Of a stretch of 64,000 bases of DNA, positions 8,768 through 17,112 are shown one piece after another; the first letter of the stretch is position 1; each line of letters begins with the position of its first letter. The position numbers were made by a program, and so were the translations under genes. Source of the stretch: an uncultured Armatimonadota bacterium (GTDB lineage Bacteria; Armatimonadota; Fimbriimonadia; Fimbriimonadales; Fimbriimonadaceae). The notes under the pieces are model-generated. The model ran no database searches. It was not told the origin of the DNA and saw nothing but the letters and a program-made list of their open reading frames with translations. Location: positions 1 through 64,000 of the forward strand of contig CAIYMO010000053.1 of the NCBI GenBank assembly GCA_903927345.1, written 5' to 3'.

Positions 8768-9238
8768 ATGCAAATCCTCCCAGCCACCCCAAAAGACATC
8801 CCGATCATTCGCCGCCTGATCGAGGCGTTAGCAGATTACGAAAAGCTGCGCGAGGAATGCATCATCTCCGACAACGATCTGAACGAGTGGTTGTTCGTCA
8901 CGCCTAAAGCAAAGGCCGTCGTCTGCTGGCAGCAAGGAGAGCCCGTTGGCTTTGCGCTCTACTTCAACAACTTCAGCACATTCAAAGGCAAACCCGGTAT
9001 CTATCTTGAAGACCTCTTCGTCAAGCCTGAACACCGAGGCAAAGGCTACGGCAAAGCCCTCCTTCAATACCTAGCTAAAGAGGCAGTCGCGAACGGTTAC
9101 GCCCGGTTCGAATGGAGCGTCCTCGACTGGAACCAGCCAAGTATCGACTTCTACGAGTCGATGGGCGCCGTCCTGATGAACGAATGGAAAATCTGTCGGG
9201 TCTCCGGCGACGCGTTAATTAAACTTGCGCAAAGCTAA
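8768..9238 (+). CDS. GNAT acetyltransferase, diamine/thialysine N-acetyltransferase-like
   Basis: A 156-residue GNAT protein. The run YLEDLFVKPEHRGKGYGKAL at about residues 78-97 is the acetyl-CoA pyrophosphate loop (R/Q-x-x-G-x-G/A). LDWNQPSIDFYESMGA with the following MNEWKICR is characteristic of the spermidine/spermine and thialysine acetyltransferase branch. It probably acetylates a small polyamine-like or amino-acid substrate; the exact one cannot be fixed. TATAGC lies 9 nt before the ATG, an imperfect match to the leaderless promoter pattern. Confidence 0.88.
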   Translation: MQILPATPKDIPIIRRLIEALADYEKLREECIISDNDLNEWLFVTPKAKAVVCWQQGEPVGFALYFNNFSTFKGKPGIYLEDLFVKPEHRGKGYGKALLQYLAKEAVANGYARFEWSVLDWNQPSIDFYESMGAVLMNEWKICRVSGDALIKLAQS

Positions 9239-9282
9239 CAATCCCCTTCAGCAAATCAAAGTTCCGCCGATAACACTAGTAA

Positions 9283-9711
9283 ATGGCGGATGCAACGTTC
9301 AAATTCCGGCTCCAACGCGTGCTGGAATATCGAGAGATGGAGGAAAAGTGGGCAAAAGACCACTTCCTTGAGAAACAAGCTGCGCGATTTGAAGCCGAAT
9401 CGGAACTCGCCGAAATCGACCGAACCCGAAAGGCATACCTCGGCATGGGTGCCGGCGACCTAACCCAGCGCCGCGAACTTGAGATTCGGCTCCAAAAGCT
9501 TGACGACTGCGAACGCGCTCAGCGACTGCTTATCTACACCCTTCAAGAAGAAGAGGATGAAGCAAGAGCAATCTGGCTCGACAAACGCCAAGAGAAGTCA
9601 GTCATGGAAAAGCTCCGAGAGCGAGCTCACGAAGAATTCAAAGTTCTCATCGAAAAACAAGAACAGCAAGCCCTTGACGAATTTGCAACCCAGAGGAGAG
9701 TAGCAGCATGA
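9283..9711 (+). CDS. fliJ: Flagellar export chaperone FliJ-like
   Basis: A 142-residue, almost wholly helical, highly charged protein that starts FKFRLQRVLEYREMEEKWAKDHF, the usual FliJ opening. FliJ is the central-stalk and chaperone component of the flagellar type III export apparatus, working with the FliI ATPase. The whole length is predicted coiled coil. The next gene overlaps its stop codon by 4 bp. The fliI and fliH genes that normally lie upstream are not here. Confidence 0.85.
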   Translation: MADATFKFRLQRVLEYREMEEKWAKDHFLEKQAARFEAESELAEIDRTRKAYLGMGAGDLTQRRELEIRLQKLDDCERAQRLLIYTLQEEEDEARAIWLDKRQEKSVMEKLRERAHEEFKVLIEKQEQQALDEFATQRRVAA

Positions 9712-10316
9712 GTTTTGATATCAGCTTCAAACCCAAAGGACCTGAAGCCATCCAACAGCGCGTCGCCGAACTAAAGTCTCGATTAGGAATAGAAAACCCC
9801 GGTGAGTTTCAATCCGCGCTAAACCAAGCCGAAGGAATGCCTTCACCGATCCAAGGAAACATAGGTTCTGGCCCGATCGATCTACGTGGTGAAACGCCTC
9901 CGTTCGATCCAACGAGCACAGGAGGAATGCCAAGAAAGGTTGAGATTGACTTACTGATTGATCGCGTAGCAAGAGAACAAGGAGTTGACGCCAAATTGAT
10001 TCATGCCGTCGTGCAGGCAGAGAGCTCGTACAATCCATACGACATCTCCGATACCGGCGCTAAAGGTCTAATGCAACTGATGCCTGAGACCGCAAAAGAA
10101 GTGGGAGTGAGAAACCCATTCGACGCCTACGAAAACCTAACCGGCGGCACAAAATATCTCAAAAAGATGATTGATCGATACCCAGGACGACTAGATTTGG
10201 CCCTCGCCGCCTACAATGCCGGGCCAGGATACGTCGATAAGGCTAAAGGTATCCCAGAATTTGCCGAAACTCAAAGGTACGTTCCGAAAGTCTTAAAGCA
10301 ATATAACGGTCAATAA
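9708..10316 (+). CDS. Lytic transglycosylase (SLT domain) in the flagellar module
   Basis: A 202-residue protein with a C-terminal SLT/lysozyme-like domain at about residues 85-200. The catalytic Glu lies in LIHAVVQAESSYNP, followed by the typical GAKGLMQLMPETA and LALAAYNAGPGYVDK. It cleaves peptidoglycan glycan strands. The N-terminal 80 residues are helical and then low complexity, with no Sec signal peptide. Since it sits between fliJ and a motE-like gene with 4-bp and 1-bp overlaps, it may open the wall for flagellar assembly and could leave by the flagellar export route; that is inference. Confidence 0.9.
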   Translation: MSFDISFKPKGPEAIQQRVAELKSRLGIENPGEFQSALNQAEGMPSPIQGNIGSGPIDLRGETPPFDPTSTGGMPRKVEIDLLIDRVAREQGVDAKLIHAVVQAESSYNPYDISDTGAKGLMQLMPETAKEVGVRNPFDAYENLTGGTKYLKKMIDRYPGRLDLALAAYNAGPGYVDKAKGIPEFAETQRYVPKVLKQYNGQ

Positions 10317-10786
10317 TGGCAGAGAGCAGCAAGAAATCGAAGAAGAAGGGGTTGATGATTGTCATCATCCTCCTCGTCGTGCTGATTCTTGCTGCCGTAG
10401 CCGTTGTTGTCTTAGCGAAGCTCGGAAAGATCAACATCCCGGGCCTATCTCCCAAAAAGCCGGTTGCGGCGGCAAAGAAACCAGAGGTCAAACCCAAGAA
10501 AGCTCCGCCTAAAAAGAAAGAGCCAACAGCACCTCCCGTAGTTGCCGCAGCTCCGATCAACGATAAAGAAGGTGCAGTGAAGCTCGCCACGGTCTGGAAC
10601 GAGATCCCCACCGATGGTCTCGTCAAAATCACCAAGACGATGACTCCAACTGAAATCGCACCGGTCCTCGTCGAGATGGACACCGAAAAATCCGCCGCCC
10701 TACTCGCCGCTATGGACGCAAAAACCGCTACAATCGTTAGCCGAGAGTTAAAGCGTGTCGCTTCTCAGGTTGAGACTCCTAAATAA
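10316..10786 (+). CDS. MotE/YlxF-like flagellar membrane protein
   Basis: A 156-residue protein. A basic N-terminus leads into one transmembrane helix at about residues 13-34 (MIVIILLVVLILAAVAVVVL). A Lys/Pro/Ala-rich linker follows. The C-terminal helical domain (ATVWNEIPTDGLVKITKTM, EIAPVLVEMDTEKSAALLAAM) resembles the MgtE-N/FliG-like domain of MotE and Bacillus YlxF. MotE-type proteins stabilise the motor scaffold. The TAATG overlap and position after fliJ support the call. The family is divergent, so the symbol is withheld. Confidence 0.75.
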   Translation: MAESSKKSKKKGLMIVIILLVVLILAAVAVVVLAKLGKINIPGLSPKKPVAAAKKPEVKPKKAPPKKKEPTAPPVVAAAPINDKEGAVKLATVWNEIPTDGLVKITKTMTPTEIAPVLVEMDTEKSAALLAAMDAKTATIVSRELKRVASQVETPK

Positions 10787-10791
10787 CCTGG

Positions 10792-10797
10792 TACGCT
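10792..10797 (+). promoter_or_regulatory. Leaderless -10 element, pyrF
   Basis: TGGTACGCT (TACGCT preceded by TGG) ends 9 nt before the pyrF ATG. It separates pyrF from the flagellar genes as a new transcription unit. Confidence 0.5.
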
Positions 10798-10806
10798 CAT
10801 TCTTCG

Positions 10807-11499
10807 ATGGTTAGACAGGTTATCTGCGCCCTCGACACCGGCAACCTCGATGAGGCAATTGCCACCGTCCGCAAGCTAAGCCCTTGGGTCAACACGTTCA
10901 AAATAGGACATGGGCTGACTCTTCCCAACGGTCTATCGTGCATTGACAAGCTCCAAGACGCAGGCGCCGAACGGGTCTTTCTTGACCTCAAGTTCCACGA
11001 CATTCCCAACTCCGTTGGCCTCGCTGTCCGAGAAGCAGCTCGACACAACGTGTGGATGATGACCCTGCACCTCACCGGCGGTCCAGCTATGTTGAGCGCC
11101 GCAGTTGAGCAAGCCGACGCCTTTTCCGCAGAAAAGCGCCCACTCCTCGTCGGAGTCTCGGTGCTCACCTCACTCGACCAAGCTACGCTCACAGAGCACC
11201 TCGGTGTAAACCGCACAATCGAAGAGCACATGGTCAAGCTGTCTAAAGATGCGATTGATCTGCAACTCGACGGTGTCGTTTGCTCAGCATTCGAAATCAA
11301 GCCGATTCGCGACGCTATCGGAAAGCACGGCATCATCGTTACTCCAGGAATCCGACTCAGTGGGCCAACCCACGATCAAAAGCGTGTCGGTACCCCGCAC
11401 CAAGCAATTGCCGACGGCGCTGATTACCTCGTCATAGGACGAGCGCTCACCGATGCCGATGAACCCGAAGCCGTTCTTGCCGAGATAGGGCTTGAATAG
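10807..11499 (+). CDS. pyrF: Orotidine-5'-phosphate decarboxylase
   Basis: A 230-residue type 1 OMP decarboxylase, the last step of de novo UMP synthesis. The catalytic Asp-Lys-Asp array is in FLDLKFHDIPNSV at about residues 58-70. The phosphate-binding C-terminal segment is VTPGIRLSG with YLVIGRALTDAD. Length is standard. The mutY frame begins at a TTG 8 bp before its stop, so the two are probably translated together. No other pyr gene is present. Confidence 0.96.
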   Translation: MVRQVICALDTGNLDEAIATVRKLSPWVNTFKIGHGLTLPNGLSCIDKLQDAGAERVFLDLKFHDIPNSVGLAVREAARHNVWMMTLHLTGGPAMLSAAVEQADAFSAEKRPLLVGVSVLTSLDQATLTEHLGVNRTIEEHMVKLSKDAIDLQLDGVVCSAFEIKPIRDAIGKHGIIVTPGIRLSGPTHDQKRVGTPHQAIADGADYLVIGRALTDADEPEAVLAEIGLE

Positions 11500-12463
11500 T
11501 CTTCATAAAAAACTCATCCCCTGGTTCCAAGCGAACCAGCGACCGATGCCTTGGCGGAAAACCAAGGATGCCTATTCGATCTGGGTCAGCGAAGTCATGC
11601 TTCAGCAGACCCAGGTCAGCGTGGTGATTCCCTACTATGAGCGGTGGATGACAAGATTCCCGTCGGTCGGCTCCTTGGCGTCAGCGTCGGAAGAGGAAGT
11701 TCTGCAGTTGTGGCAAGGTCTGGGCTATTACCGCCGAGCAAAGAGCCTCCTATCGGGCGCTCAGTACGTCCTGGAGCGGGGGATGCCTTCTGACATCTCT
11801 GGCTGGCGGAAAGTGCCAGGAATCGGAGCTTACAGCGCGGGAGCAATCGCGTCCATCGCACAGGAGCTCCCTGTGGCTCTTGTTGATGGCAACGTGGAAC
11901 GCGTTTACGCTCGATTGCTTGGAGACGATTCTGTCGGTCCCAAACTCACGAAAGCAGCCTGGGGCTGGGCAGAAGCCAACATCTGTTCAGAACATCCCGG
12001 TGATTGGAACCAGGGCTTGATGGAACTCGGAGCAACAGTCTGTACACCAAAAGATCCCAAGTGTTCCGGATGCCCACTCCAACTCGAATGTAAAGGCTTT
12101 CTACGGGGACTAGTCTCCGAACTCCCGGCACCTAGCCCAAAAGAGTTAGTCAGGGACCTCACCATCACATTCCTGATCTTGCATCACGGAGGGAGTCTCT
12201 TTTTCTCCCGGGCGAAACAGGGTCAATGGTGGAGCGGAATGCTCGTGCTGCCCACCCCAGAGGATGTTCCCGTTGCAGGGTGGACCGAAGACCTGGGTCG
12301 TTTCGTCTTCAGAGTTACCAACAACCGAGTCAAAGCCGAGGTCAAGCTAATACGACTCGAAACCGCCCCACAGGGATTTGAGGAAGTACCCCTTGAGCGA
12401 CTCCAAGATGTACCAATTCCTGCCCCCCACCGAAAGGCACTCAAATTACTTCAGAGGATCTGA
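11492..12463 (+). CDS. mutY: A/G-specific adenine glycosylase
   Basis: A 323-residue base-excision enzyme that removes adenine opposite 8-oxoguanine. Visible features are PMPWRKTKDAYSIWVSEVMLQQTQV with the catalytic Glu, the helix-hairpin-helix VPGIGAYSAGAIASIA, the catalytic Asp in ALVDGNVERVYAR, and the 4Fe-4S cluster CX6CX2CX5C (CTPKDPKCSGCPLQLEC). A short C-terminal NUDIX-like 8-oxoG-recognition domain follows. The TTG start lies within the pyrF stop region; no other in-frame start fits before the conserved PWR segment. It is convergent with the next gene, with a 13-bp overlap. Confidence 0.95.
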   Translation: MNSLHKKLIPWFQANQRPMPWRKTKDAYSIWVSEVMLQQTQVSVVIPYYERWMTRFPSVGSLASASEEEVLQLWQGLGYYRRAKSLLSGAQYVLERGMPSDISGWRKVPGIGAYSAGAIASIAQELPVALVDGNVERVYARLLGDDSVGPKLTKAAWGWAEANICSEHPGDWNQGLMELGATVCTPKDPKCSGCPLQLECKGFLRGLVSELPAPSPKELVRDLTITFLILHHGGSLFFSRAKQGQWWSGMLVLPTPEDVPVAGWTEDLGRFVFRVTNNRVKAEVKLIRLETAPQGFEEVPLERLQDVPIPAPHRKALKLLQRI

Positions 12464-13536
12464 ATTTTGAAAGGCTCGCGACTATCGCCACCCGATGGAC
12501 CGGCCAGGTTTAACTCTACAGATAATCGAAAATCTGTCTGAATGACCAGTTCACCGGGGCGGTTTGGGTCAATTCGCTGAAGGAGGTTAGTTGGAAGCGT
12601 AACTCTGCTCTGACCTGGGCGACTGACGGTCGCGCCGGCCGTTGCCTTCGCCGAAACACTACGGATGAAATCTCCGATGTATTTCTTAAGCGATGGGTAA
12701 TTGTTTAAGTTGAGCCGAGTCACAGTGTTGGGAAACGCAAATGTTTGCTCAACAAGTTGATCGCTGAGAGAACTTACCGTTTGGTTGAGCAAACTAAGCG
12801 CAAGCCCTTTTGTCTCCGAAGTCTGCGCCAAGCTCTGCGCTAGAGGCTCACCAGTATCATCCGTTTCAAGGCGTCCAGGATTACGCGTTACCGACTCCGA
12901 CTTCGAGCCCGCCTGCGCCTTGCTCAGTAGTGTTGAGAACCCCCTACGCCAAGCCTGTGCGTCGAAGTCAATGAACCAGACCTTATCTGTCACTCTAAAC
13001 TTTCCGCCCAGCCCAGTGGCAAGTGATTGTGCGAACACAACGCCATCTACACCTTCTTTTGCCGAGACTGCAATCTTAAACGGCGACTCCTGGGCTCCCT
13101 CGAAGTACCCTGCCACCTGAATCTTCTTCTCAAACTTGAGCAAACTTATGGATTTGAGACTAATCGTTGAGTACGGTTTCGACGCAAAGAATAGTTTGCC
13201 AGTCTTGACAGCCTCACCAGGAACATCTTCGACTAGTACCCGACCAAGCGCGGGGGCATCTACCATTCCCTTCAGAACTCCCCAGTTCGCGACGGGCAGA
13301 ATCGTCGGTCGCAACACCGACATATCACTTTGCATTAGTACTGAACCCAGTTTCACAATCGGGTCAACGAATAGGTCCGGATTAGCCTCTCCTGAATCAA
13401 CCGCGAACTCTCCGGCTCCTGCAGAGACAACAATTGCCGGTCGCTTAGATTTCAGAGAAAGTAGCTCAGAAATCTGGGATAGCCCAGTAGTCTTTGAATC
13501 AGAAAATGATACAAGCATCAAAGCGAGTGAAACCAT
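12451..13536 (-). CDS. Exported hypothetical protein
   Basis: I do not recognise a family. The track begins at 13659, inside nadC and its promoter, so I choose the ATG at 13536, which gives a short hydrophobic export signal (MVSLALMLVSFSDS) and about 361 residues. The mature protein is moderately hydrophobic with repeated beta-like segments (SKRPAIVVSAGAGEF, KVWFIDFDAQAW) and a basic, polar C-terminal half. It looks like a secreted or periplasmic protein. It overlaps mutY by 13 bp at the 3' end and is divergent from nadC. TATATT lies about 16 nt before the ATG. Confidence 0.7.
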   Translation of the reverse strand: MVSLALMLVSFSDSKTTGLSQISELLSLKSKRPAIVVSAGAGEFAVDSGEANPDLFVDPIVKLGSVLMQSDMSVLRPTILPVANWGVLKGMVDAPALGRVLVEDVPGEAVKTGKLFFASKPYSTISLKSISLLKFEKKIQVAGYFEGAQESPFKIAVSAKEGVDGVVFAQSLATGLGGKFRVTDKVWFIDFDAQAWRRGFSTLLSKAQAGSKSESVTRNPGRLETDDTGEPLAQSLAQTSETKGLALSLLNQTVSSLSDQLVEQTFAFPNTVTRLNLNNYPSLKKYIGDFIRSVSAKATAGATVSRPGQSRVTLPTNLLQRIDPNRPGELVIQTDFRLSVELNLAGPSGGDSREPFKIQIL

Positions 13537-13582
13537 GATAATGGGACGCGTTAATATATCAGCCGTTACCTTTATTTTCTGG

Positions 13583-13588
13583 TAAATT
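13583..13588 (+). promoter_or_regulatory. Leaderless -10 element, nadC
   Basis: TGGTAAATT (TAAATT preceded by TGG) ends 10 nt before the nadC ATG. There is no Shine-Dalgarno sequence. Confidence 0.5.
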
Positions 13589-13598
13589 AGGCACTCGG

Positions 13599-14432
13599 AT
13601 GAGCAATTTGTGGCAAGAACCGCAACCTTTTGGTTGGGAGGAGCATGTGAAGTCCGCACTAAAAGAGGACATTCACTCAGGAGATATCACCTCTTCATCA
13701 ATTCCAACCGGACGGATGGTTGAGTGGTATATCGAGGCTCAAGCCCATGGAGTTGTCTGCGGAACTGGCATTGTTGCGTTCCTATTTGGGATTGAGACTG
13801 AAAGTCTGGTCTCAGACGGTACTGTCGTAGAACCGGGCACACTCATCACCAAAGGTCGACTCGAAGGAAACCGAGCGCTCCAAATCGAGCGCACTGCGCT
13901 GAATTACTTAATGATGCTGAGCGGCGTTAGCACCCTCACCTACTCGTTCGTCGATGCGGTACGCGGAACCCAGGCAAAAATCGTTGACACACGGAAGACG
14001 GTTCCACTCATGCGTCACCTCCAGAAGTACGCCGTGCGTTGCGGAGGTGGTCACAACCATCGGATGGGTCTCTACGACGCCGTAATGATCAAAGACAACC
14101 ACATAAGAGCCCATGGCTCTATTTCTGAGGCTGTCCTCGCGACCCGAAAGTCAATTTCACACCTCTATAAGATCGAAGTCGAGTGTGATCATCCTGAGCA
14201 AGTCGGTGAGGCGGTTTCCGCTGGTGCCGACGTGATCCTCCTCGATAATATGCATCCATCCGTTATGGCGGAAGTCGTCAGAACATACACAGGCAAAGCC
14301 GTTTTCGAAGCTAGTGGTGGGGTCTCCCTCGCTACCGTGCGCGCCATCGCAGAATCAGGCGTTGACGTAATTTCTGTCGGTGCACTCACGCACTCCGCAC
14401 CCTCACTGTCTTTCCACTTAGAACTCAGATAA
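13599..14432 (+). CDS. nadC: Nicotinate-nucleotide pyrophosphorylase (carboxylating)
   Basis: A 277-residue quinolinate phosphoribosyltransferase of de novo NAD synthesis, converting quinolinate and PRPP to nicotinate mononucleotide. Family segments are EDIHSGDITSSSI near the N-terminus, QIERTALNYLMMLSGVSTLT, the active-site run DTRKTVPLMRHLQKYAV with RCGGGHNHRMGLYDAVMIKD, and the C-terminal FEASGGVSLATVRAIAESGVD. Length is normal. birA follows after 2 bp, so the two cofactor genes form an operon. nadA and nadB are absent here. Confidence 0.96.
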   Translation: MSNLWQEPQPFGWEEHVKSALKEDIHSGDITSSSIPTGRMVEWYIEAQAHGVVCGTGIVAFLFGIETESLVSDGTVVEPGTLITKGRLEGNRALQIERTALNYLMMLSGVSTLTYSFVDAVRGTQAKIVDTRKTVPLMRHLQKYAVRCGGGHNHRMGLYDAVMIKDNHIRAHGSISEAVLATRKSISHLYKIEVECDHPEQVGEAVSAGADVILLDNMHPSVMAEVVRTYTGKAVFEASGGVSLATVRAIAESGVDVISVGALTHSAPSLSFHLELR

Positions 14433-14434
14433 CC

Positions 14435-15115
14435 ATGTACCCACCTACCGGCCCTACTGTATTTGTGCCCGAGGCAACGTCCACGCAGGACGTCATCAAA
14501 ACAACTGATGCTGGCGTAGTATGGACAGATAATCAAACAGCTGGTCGAGGTCGCTTAGACAGGGAGTGGCATTGCGAACCCGGTACAGCTCTTGCCGCTT
14601 CATTCAGATTTGACGAGTTCACTAATCACGAATCTCCATATTTGGTCGGCATGGGACTTGCCGTCGTTGTGGCAGGTGAATTTGATCTAAAACTTCAGTG
14701 GCCGAATGATATAGTATGGGAAGGTCGCAAAGTTGGAGGAATTCTTACCGAGGTCGTCGATGGTGTCCCGATCGTAGGTCTCGGGTTAAATCTCACGACT
14801 AACGAATTCCCTCCTCACCTCCGCCACCGGGCTACCAGCCTGCTCGCAGCCAAAGGTGAATCAGTCACTCCCGGAGAGGCCATTGAGCGGATATTAAGAG
14901 CGATAGAGCGTTGCTTACTGTGCGTCGATCAGTGGAAGAGTCTAGCGAACGAGTGGCGGAAGCGAGACAGCACCCGCGGGAAGACCTATGCGTTGCCTGA
15001 CGGTCGGTTGGTAGTGGCTCAACACGTCACGGATGATGGGCACCTGTTCTGGATGGGAAGCGGAGATTCTGGGATCTCAACGCTTGCCGAAGCGCATTAC
15101 GAACTCGACAAATAA
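14435..15115 (+). CDS. birA: Biotin--[acetyl-CoA-carboxylase] ligase (ligase-only form)
   Basis: A 226-residue biotin-protein ligase that activates biotin as biotinyl-AMP and attaches it to carrier proteins. The catalytic core is shown by FVPEATSTQDVIKTTD, the adenylate-binding loop TAGRGRLDREW, and LKLQWPNDIVWEGRKVGGILTEV. The N-terminal DNA-binding helix-turn-helix of group II BirA is missing, so this is a non-repressor, group I enzyme. It probably shares the nadC promoter. A short C-terminal SH3-like cap is present. Confidence 0.93.
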   Translation: MYPPTGPTVFVPEATSTQDVIKTTDAGVVWTDNQTAGRGRLDREWHCEPGTALAASFRFDEFTNHESPYLVGMGLAVVVAGEFDLKLQWPNDIVWEGRKVGGILTEVVDGVPIVGLGLNLTTNEFPPHLRHRATSLLAAKGESVTPGEAIERILRAIERCLLCVDQWKSLANEWRKRDSTRGKTYALPDGRLVVAQHVTDDGHLFWMGSGDSGISTLAEAHYELDK

Positions 15116-15118
15116 AAA

Positions 15119-15193
15119 TGGAGCGGGCAACGAGATTCGAACCCGCGACCTACTCCTTGGCAAGGAGTCGCTCTACCACTGAGCTATGCCCGC
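15119..15193 (-). tRNA. tRNA-Gly (GCC)
   Basis: On the minus strand GCGGGCA begins a cloverleaf with a 7-bp acceptor stem (GCGGGCA/TGCCCGC), discriminator T and an encoded CCA. The D-arm contains AGCTCAGTGGTAGAGC, the anticodon stem-loop is ACTCC-TTGCCAA-GGAGT giving anticodon GCC, and the T-arm contains GGTTCGAATC. It sits just after birA on the opposite strand. Confidence 0.97.
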
Positions 15194-15260
15194 TCGCGGA
15201 CTTATGTTATACCCCGATCGCTACACGCCCGGTCAAGACTTCCAGTCATAATCCTTTCTA

Positions 15261-15992
15261 ATGAGCCCTTCCCTCTCCAAACTTCTCTCAATTGTTCGGG
15301 AACAGGGGGATTTTGCTAGTTCAACTCAACTGCGTACAGAAATCAAAATCAAACCGGATGGGAGTGTTGTCACCGGCACTGATGTGGCTGTTGAGATGGC
15401 TTTGCGAGCGTCTCTCCCTCCCCTTGCTCCTGGAAGTGCGTTCTGGGGTGAAGAACTTGGCTGGGAGGCGATAAATGGTGAAGGCATCTGGCTCGTTGAC
15501 CCTATTGATGGGACCTCAAACTATGCGTCTGGGAACCCACTCTGGGGCATCTCGGTCGCATTCCAGGATGGACAAGGGCTGAAGCTCGGATGTATCGTGC
15601 TCCCCGAGCTCGGTATTGAGCTGGCAGCAGAGCGAGGAGAAGGAGCATTTTGGAACGGAGAACAGCTGCCACGCCTCGAGCCAGCTATAACAGCACCTCA
15701 CGAACTTGTTAGCGTCAACGACAGTGCTCTACGACTGCTTGAGGGAAAGGTCACCGGTAAACCTCGGCTATGCGGCGCGTTCGTCATTGATGGCTCATTC
15801 ACTGTGCGCCGTTGGTTTAAGAGCCTTTACGGAGTGAACGAGAAACTCTATGACGTGGCTGCAACCGTTCTTGCAGCGAGAGAAATCGGAATCCCGGCGA
15901 CTTACTGCGATGGCTCAAATTGGAATGAGGCAGATTTGCTCGCAGACATCCATATTCCAAAACCTTGGAAAATCGGATTCCTTAACGACTAA
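15261..15992 (+). CDS. Inositol monophosphatase-family phosphatase
   Basis: A 243-residue Mg-dependent sugar-phosphate phosphatase-like protein. Metal-binding motifs are GEELGW at about residues 62-67 and WLVDPIDGTSNYASGNPLWG, which is the DPIDGT signature. The usual C-terminal WDxAAG is degenerate (EKLYDVAATVLAAREIG), so the substrate may differ from inositol phosphate; histidinol-phosphate or fructose-1,6-bisphosphate phosphatase activity are options. It is convergent with ispDF and overlaps it by 11 bp. Confidence 0.88.
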   Translation: MSPSLSKLLSIVREQGDFASSTQLRTEIKIKPDGSVVTGTDVAVEMALRASLPPLAPGSAFWGEELGWEAINGEGIWLVDPIDGTSNYASGNPLWGISVAFQDGQGLKLGCIVLPELGIELAAERGEGAFWNGEQLPRLEPAITAPHELVSVNDSALRLLEGKVTGKPRLCGAFVIDGSFTVRRWFKSLYGVNEKLYDVAATVLAAREIGIPATYCDGSNWNEADLLADIHIPKPWKIGFLND

Positions 15993-17112
15993 CAGATGCC
16001 GTAGCAAATGCGCAGATACCCTCTGCTCGACCAATGGCGCCCAAGCCTTCGTTTGTAGTCGCCTTGATACTGACTCGGTCAAGTTCGACTCCGACTAGTT
16101 GAGCGAGGCGCTCCCGGATATCAGTCGCCCGGGGCATGATCTTTGGTTTCTCCGCCTGAATTGCGATATCAATATGATTGACCATCCATCCAGCCCCATG
16201 CACTCTCTGAACCGCCTCAACCAAAAAGTCTGCCGACGCACGATCTTTATTCGCTGGATCATCATTGGGAAAGAGTTGGCCGATATCTCCAGCCGAAATT
16301 GCGCCTAAGAGAGCATCGACTACCGCGTGAATCACCACATCGGCATCCGAATGACCCTCTAACCCTACTTCACCAGGGAACAGAACCCCACCCAGCCAGC
16401 ATGGTCGTGATGGGTCGTCGGAGAACCGGTGGATGTCGTATCCCAAGCCCGTCCGACTCTCGGAGCCGAGAAGAGCTCGAGCCCTAGCGAGGTCCTCAGG
16501 GGTAGTGATCTTGAAGTTTGCTGGGTCACCCATCACGTGGTAAGTACGGTACCCCGCTTTGGACAGGAGTTGAATGTCATCGGTCACGCCGTCAAGCCCT
16601 TGGGTAATTGCAAGCGCGAACATCTCCGTCGGAGCTCCCTGTGGAGTCTGAGTTGCGATCAGATGCGAACGATCAAGGTGTTCATCAACTTCAGGTCCAT
16701 CAATGGATTTGATCGTATCAACAACCGGCACTGCCGCAGCGACAGCTTTCCCCTCAAAGATCTTCTCGGCGACACGATCAATGATCTCGGCTGATACGAA
16801 CGGCCTTGCCCCATCGTGAAACATTAAACCTTCGCAACCAATCTGCGATGCCTTCCAAAGTCCGGCCACGGTAGATGCCGTCCGAGTATCGCCTCCCAAA
16901 AGCACTTCCGCCTCATTTCCAACAAGTTGTTTGACCGAGTGGTAGTTCGAATCACTGCAGACGACTAAAACCTCAGAGATAAGCGGATGGTCTCTAAAAG
17001 CAACAAAAGAGTGCCACCACACTGGTTTGCCTTTCAGAAGGATCGCAAGCTTGTCGGAACCAAATCGTTGTCCTGATCCCGCAGCGAGAATGACTGCGCC
17101 GAGCTTCATCAT
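15982..17112 (-). CDS. ispDF: Bifunctional IspD/IspF enzyme of the MEP isoprenoid pathway
   Basis: A 376-residue fusion. Residues about 1-217 are 2-C-methyl-D-erythritol 4-phosphate cytidylyltransferase (IspD), with the nucleotide loop GAVILAAGSGQRFGSDKL, VPVVDTIKSID and ATQTPQGAPTEMF. Residues about 218-376 are MEcPP synthase (IspF), with the zinc ligands in GYDIHRF and GHSDADVVIHAVVDALLGA, then GDIGQLFPNDDP and KATTNEGLGAIGR. It catalyses the third and fifth steps of the pathway but not the fourth (IspE). The ATG at 17112 overlaps the yacL stop (ATGA), so the order yacL-ispDF matches the conserved yacL-ispD-ispF order of Bacillus. Confidence 0.96.
   Translation of the reverse strand: MMKLGAVILAAGSGQRFGSDKLAILLKGKPVWWHSFVAFRDHPLISEVLVVCSDSNYHSVKQLVGNEAEVLLGGDTRTASTVAGLWKASQIGCEGLMFHDGARPFVSAEIIDRVAEKIFEGKAVAAAVPVVDTIKSIDGPEVDEHLDRSHLIATQTPQGAPTEMFALAITQGLDGVTDDIQLLSKAGYRTYHVMGDPANFKITTPEDLARARALLGSESRTGLGYDIHRFSDDPSRPCWLGGVLFPGEVGLEGHSDADVVIHAVVDALLGAISAGDIGQLFPNDDPANKDRASADFLVEAVQRVHGAGWMVNHIDIAIQAEKPKIMPRATDIRERLAQLVGVELDRVSIKATTNEGLGAIGRAEGICAFATASVSR

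Noticed and set aside
12450-12468. TTCAGA-GGA-TCTGAA hairpin at the mutY convergent overlap
   Set aside because: A 6-bp stem with four Ts lies wholly in coding overlap; a chance occurrence is likely.
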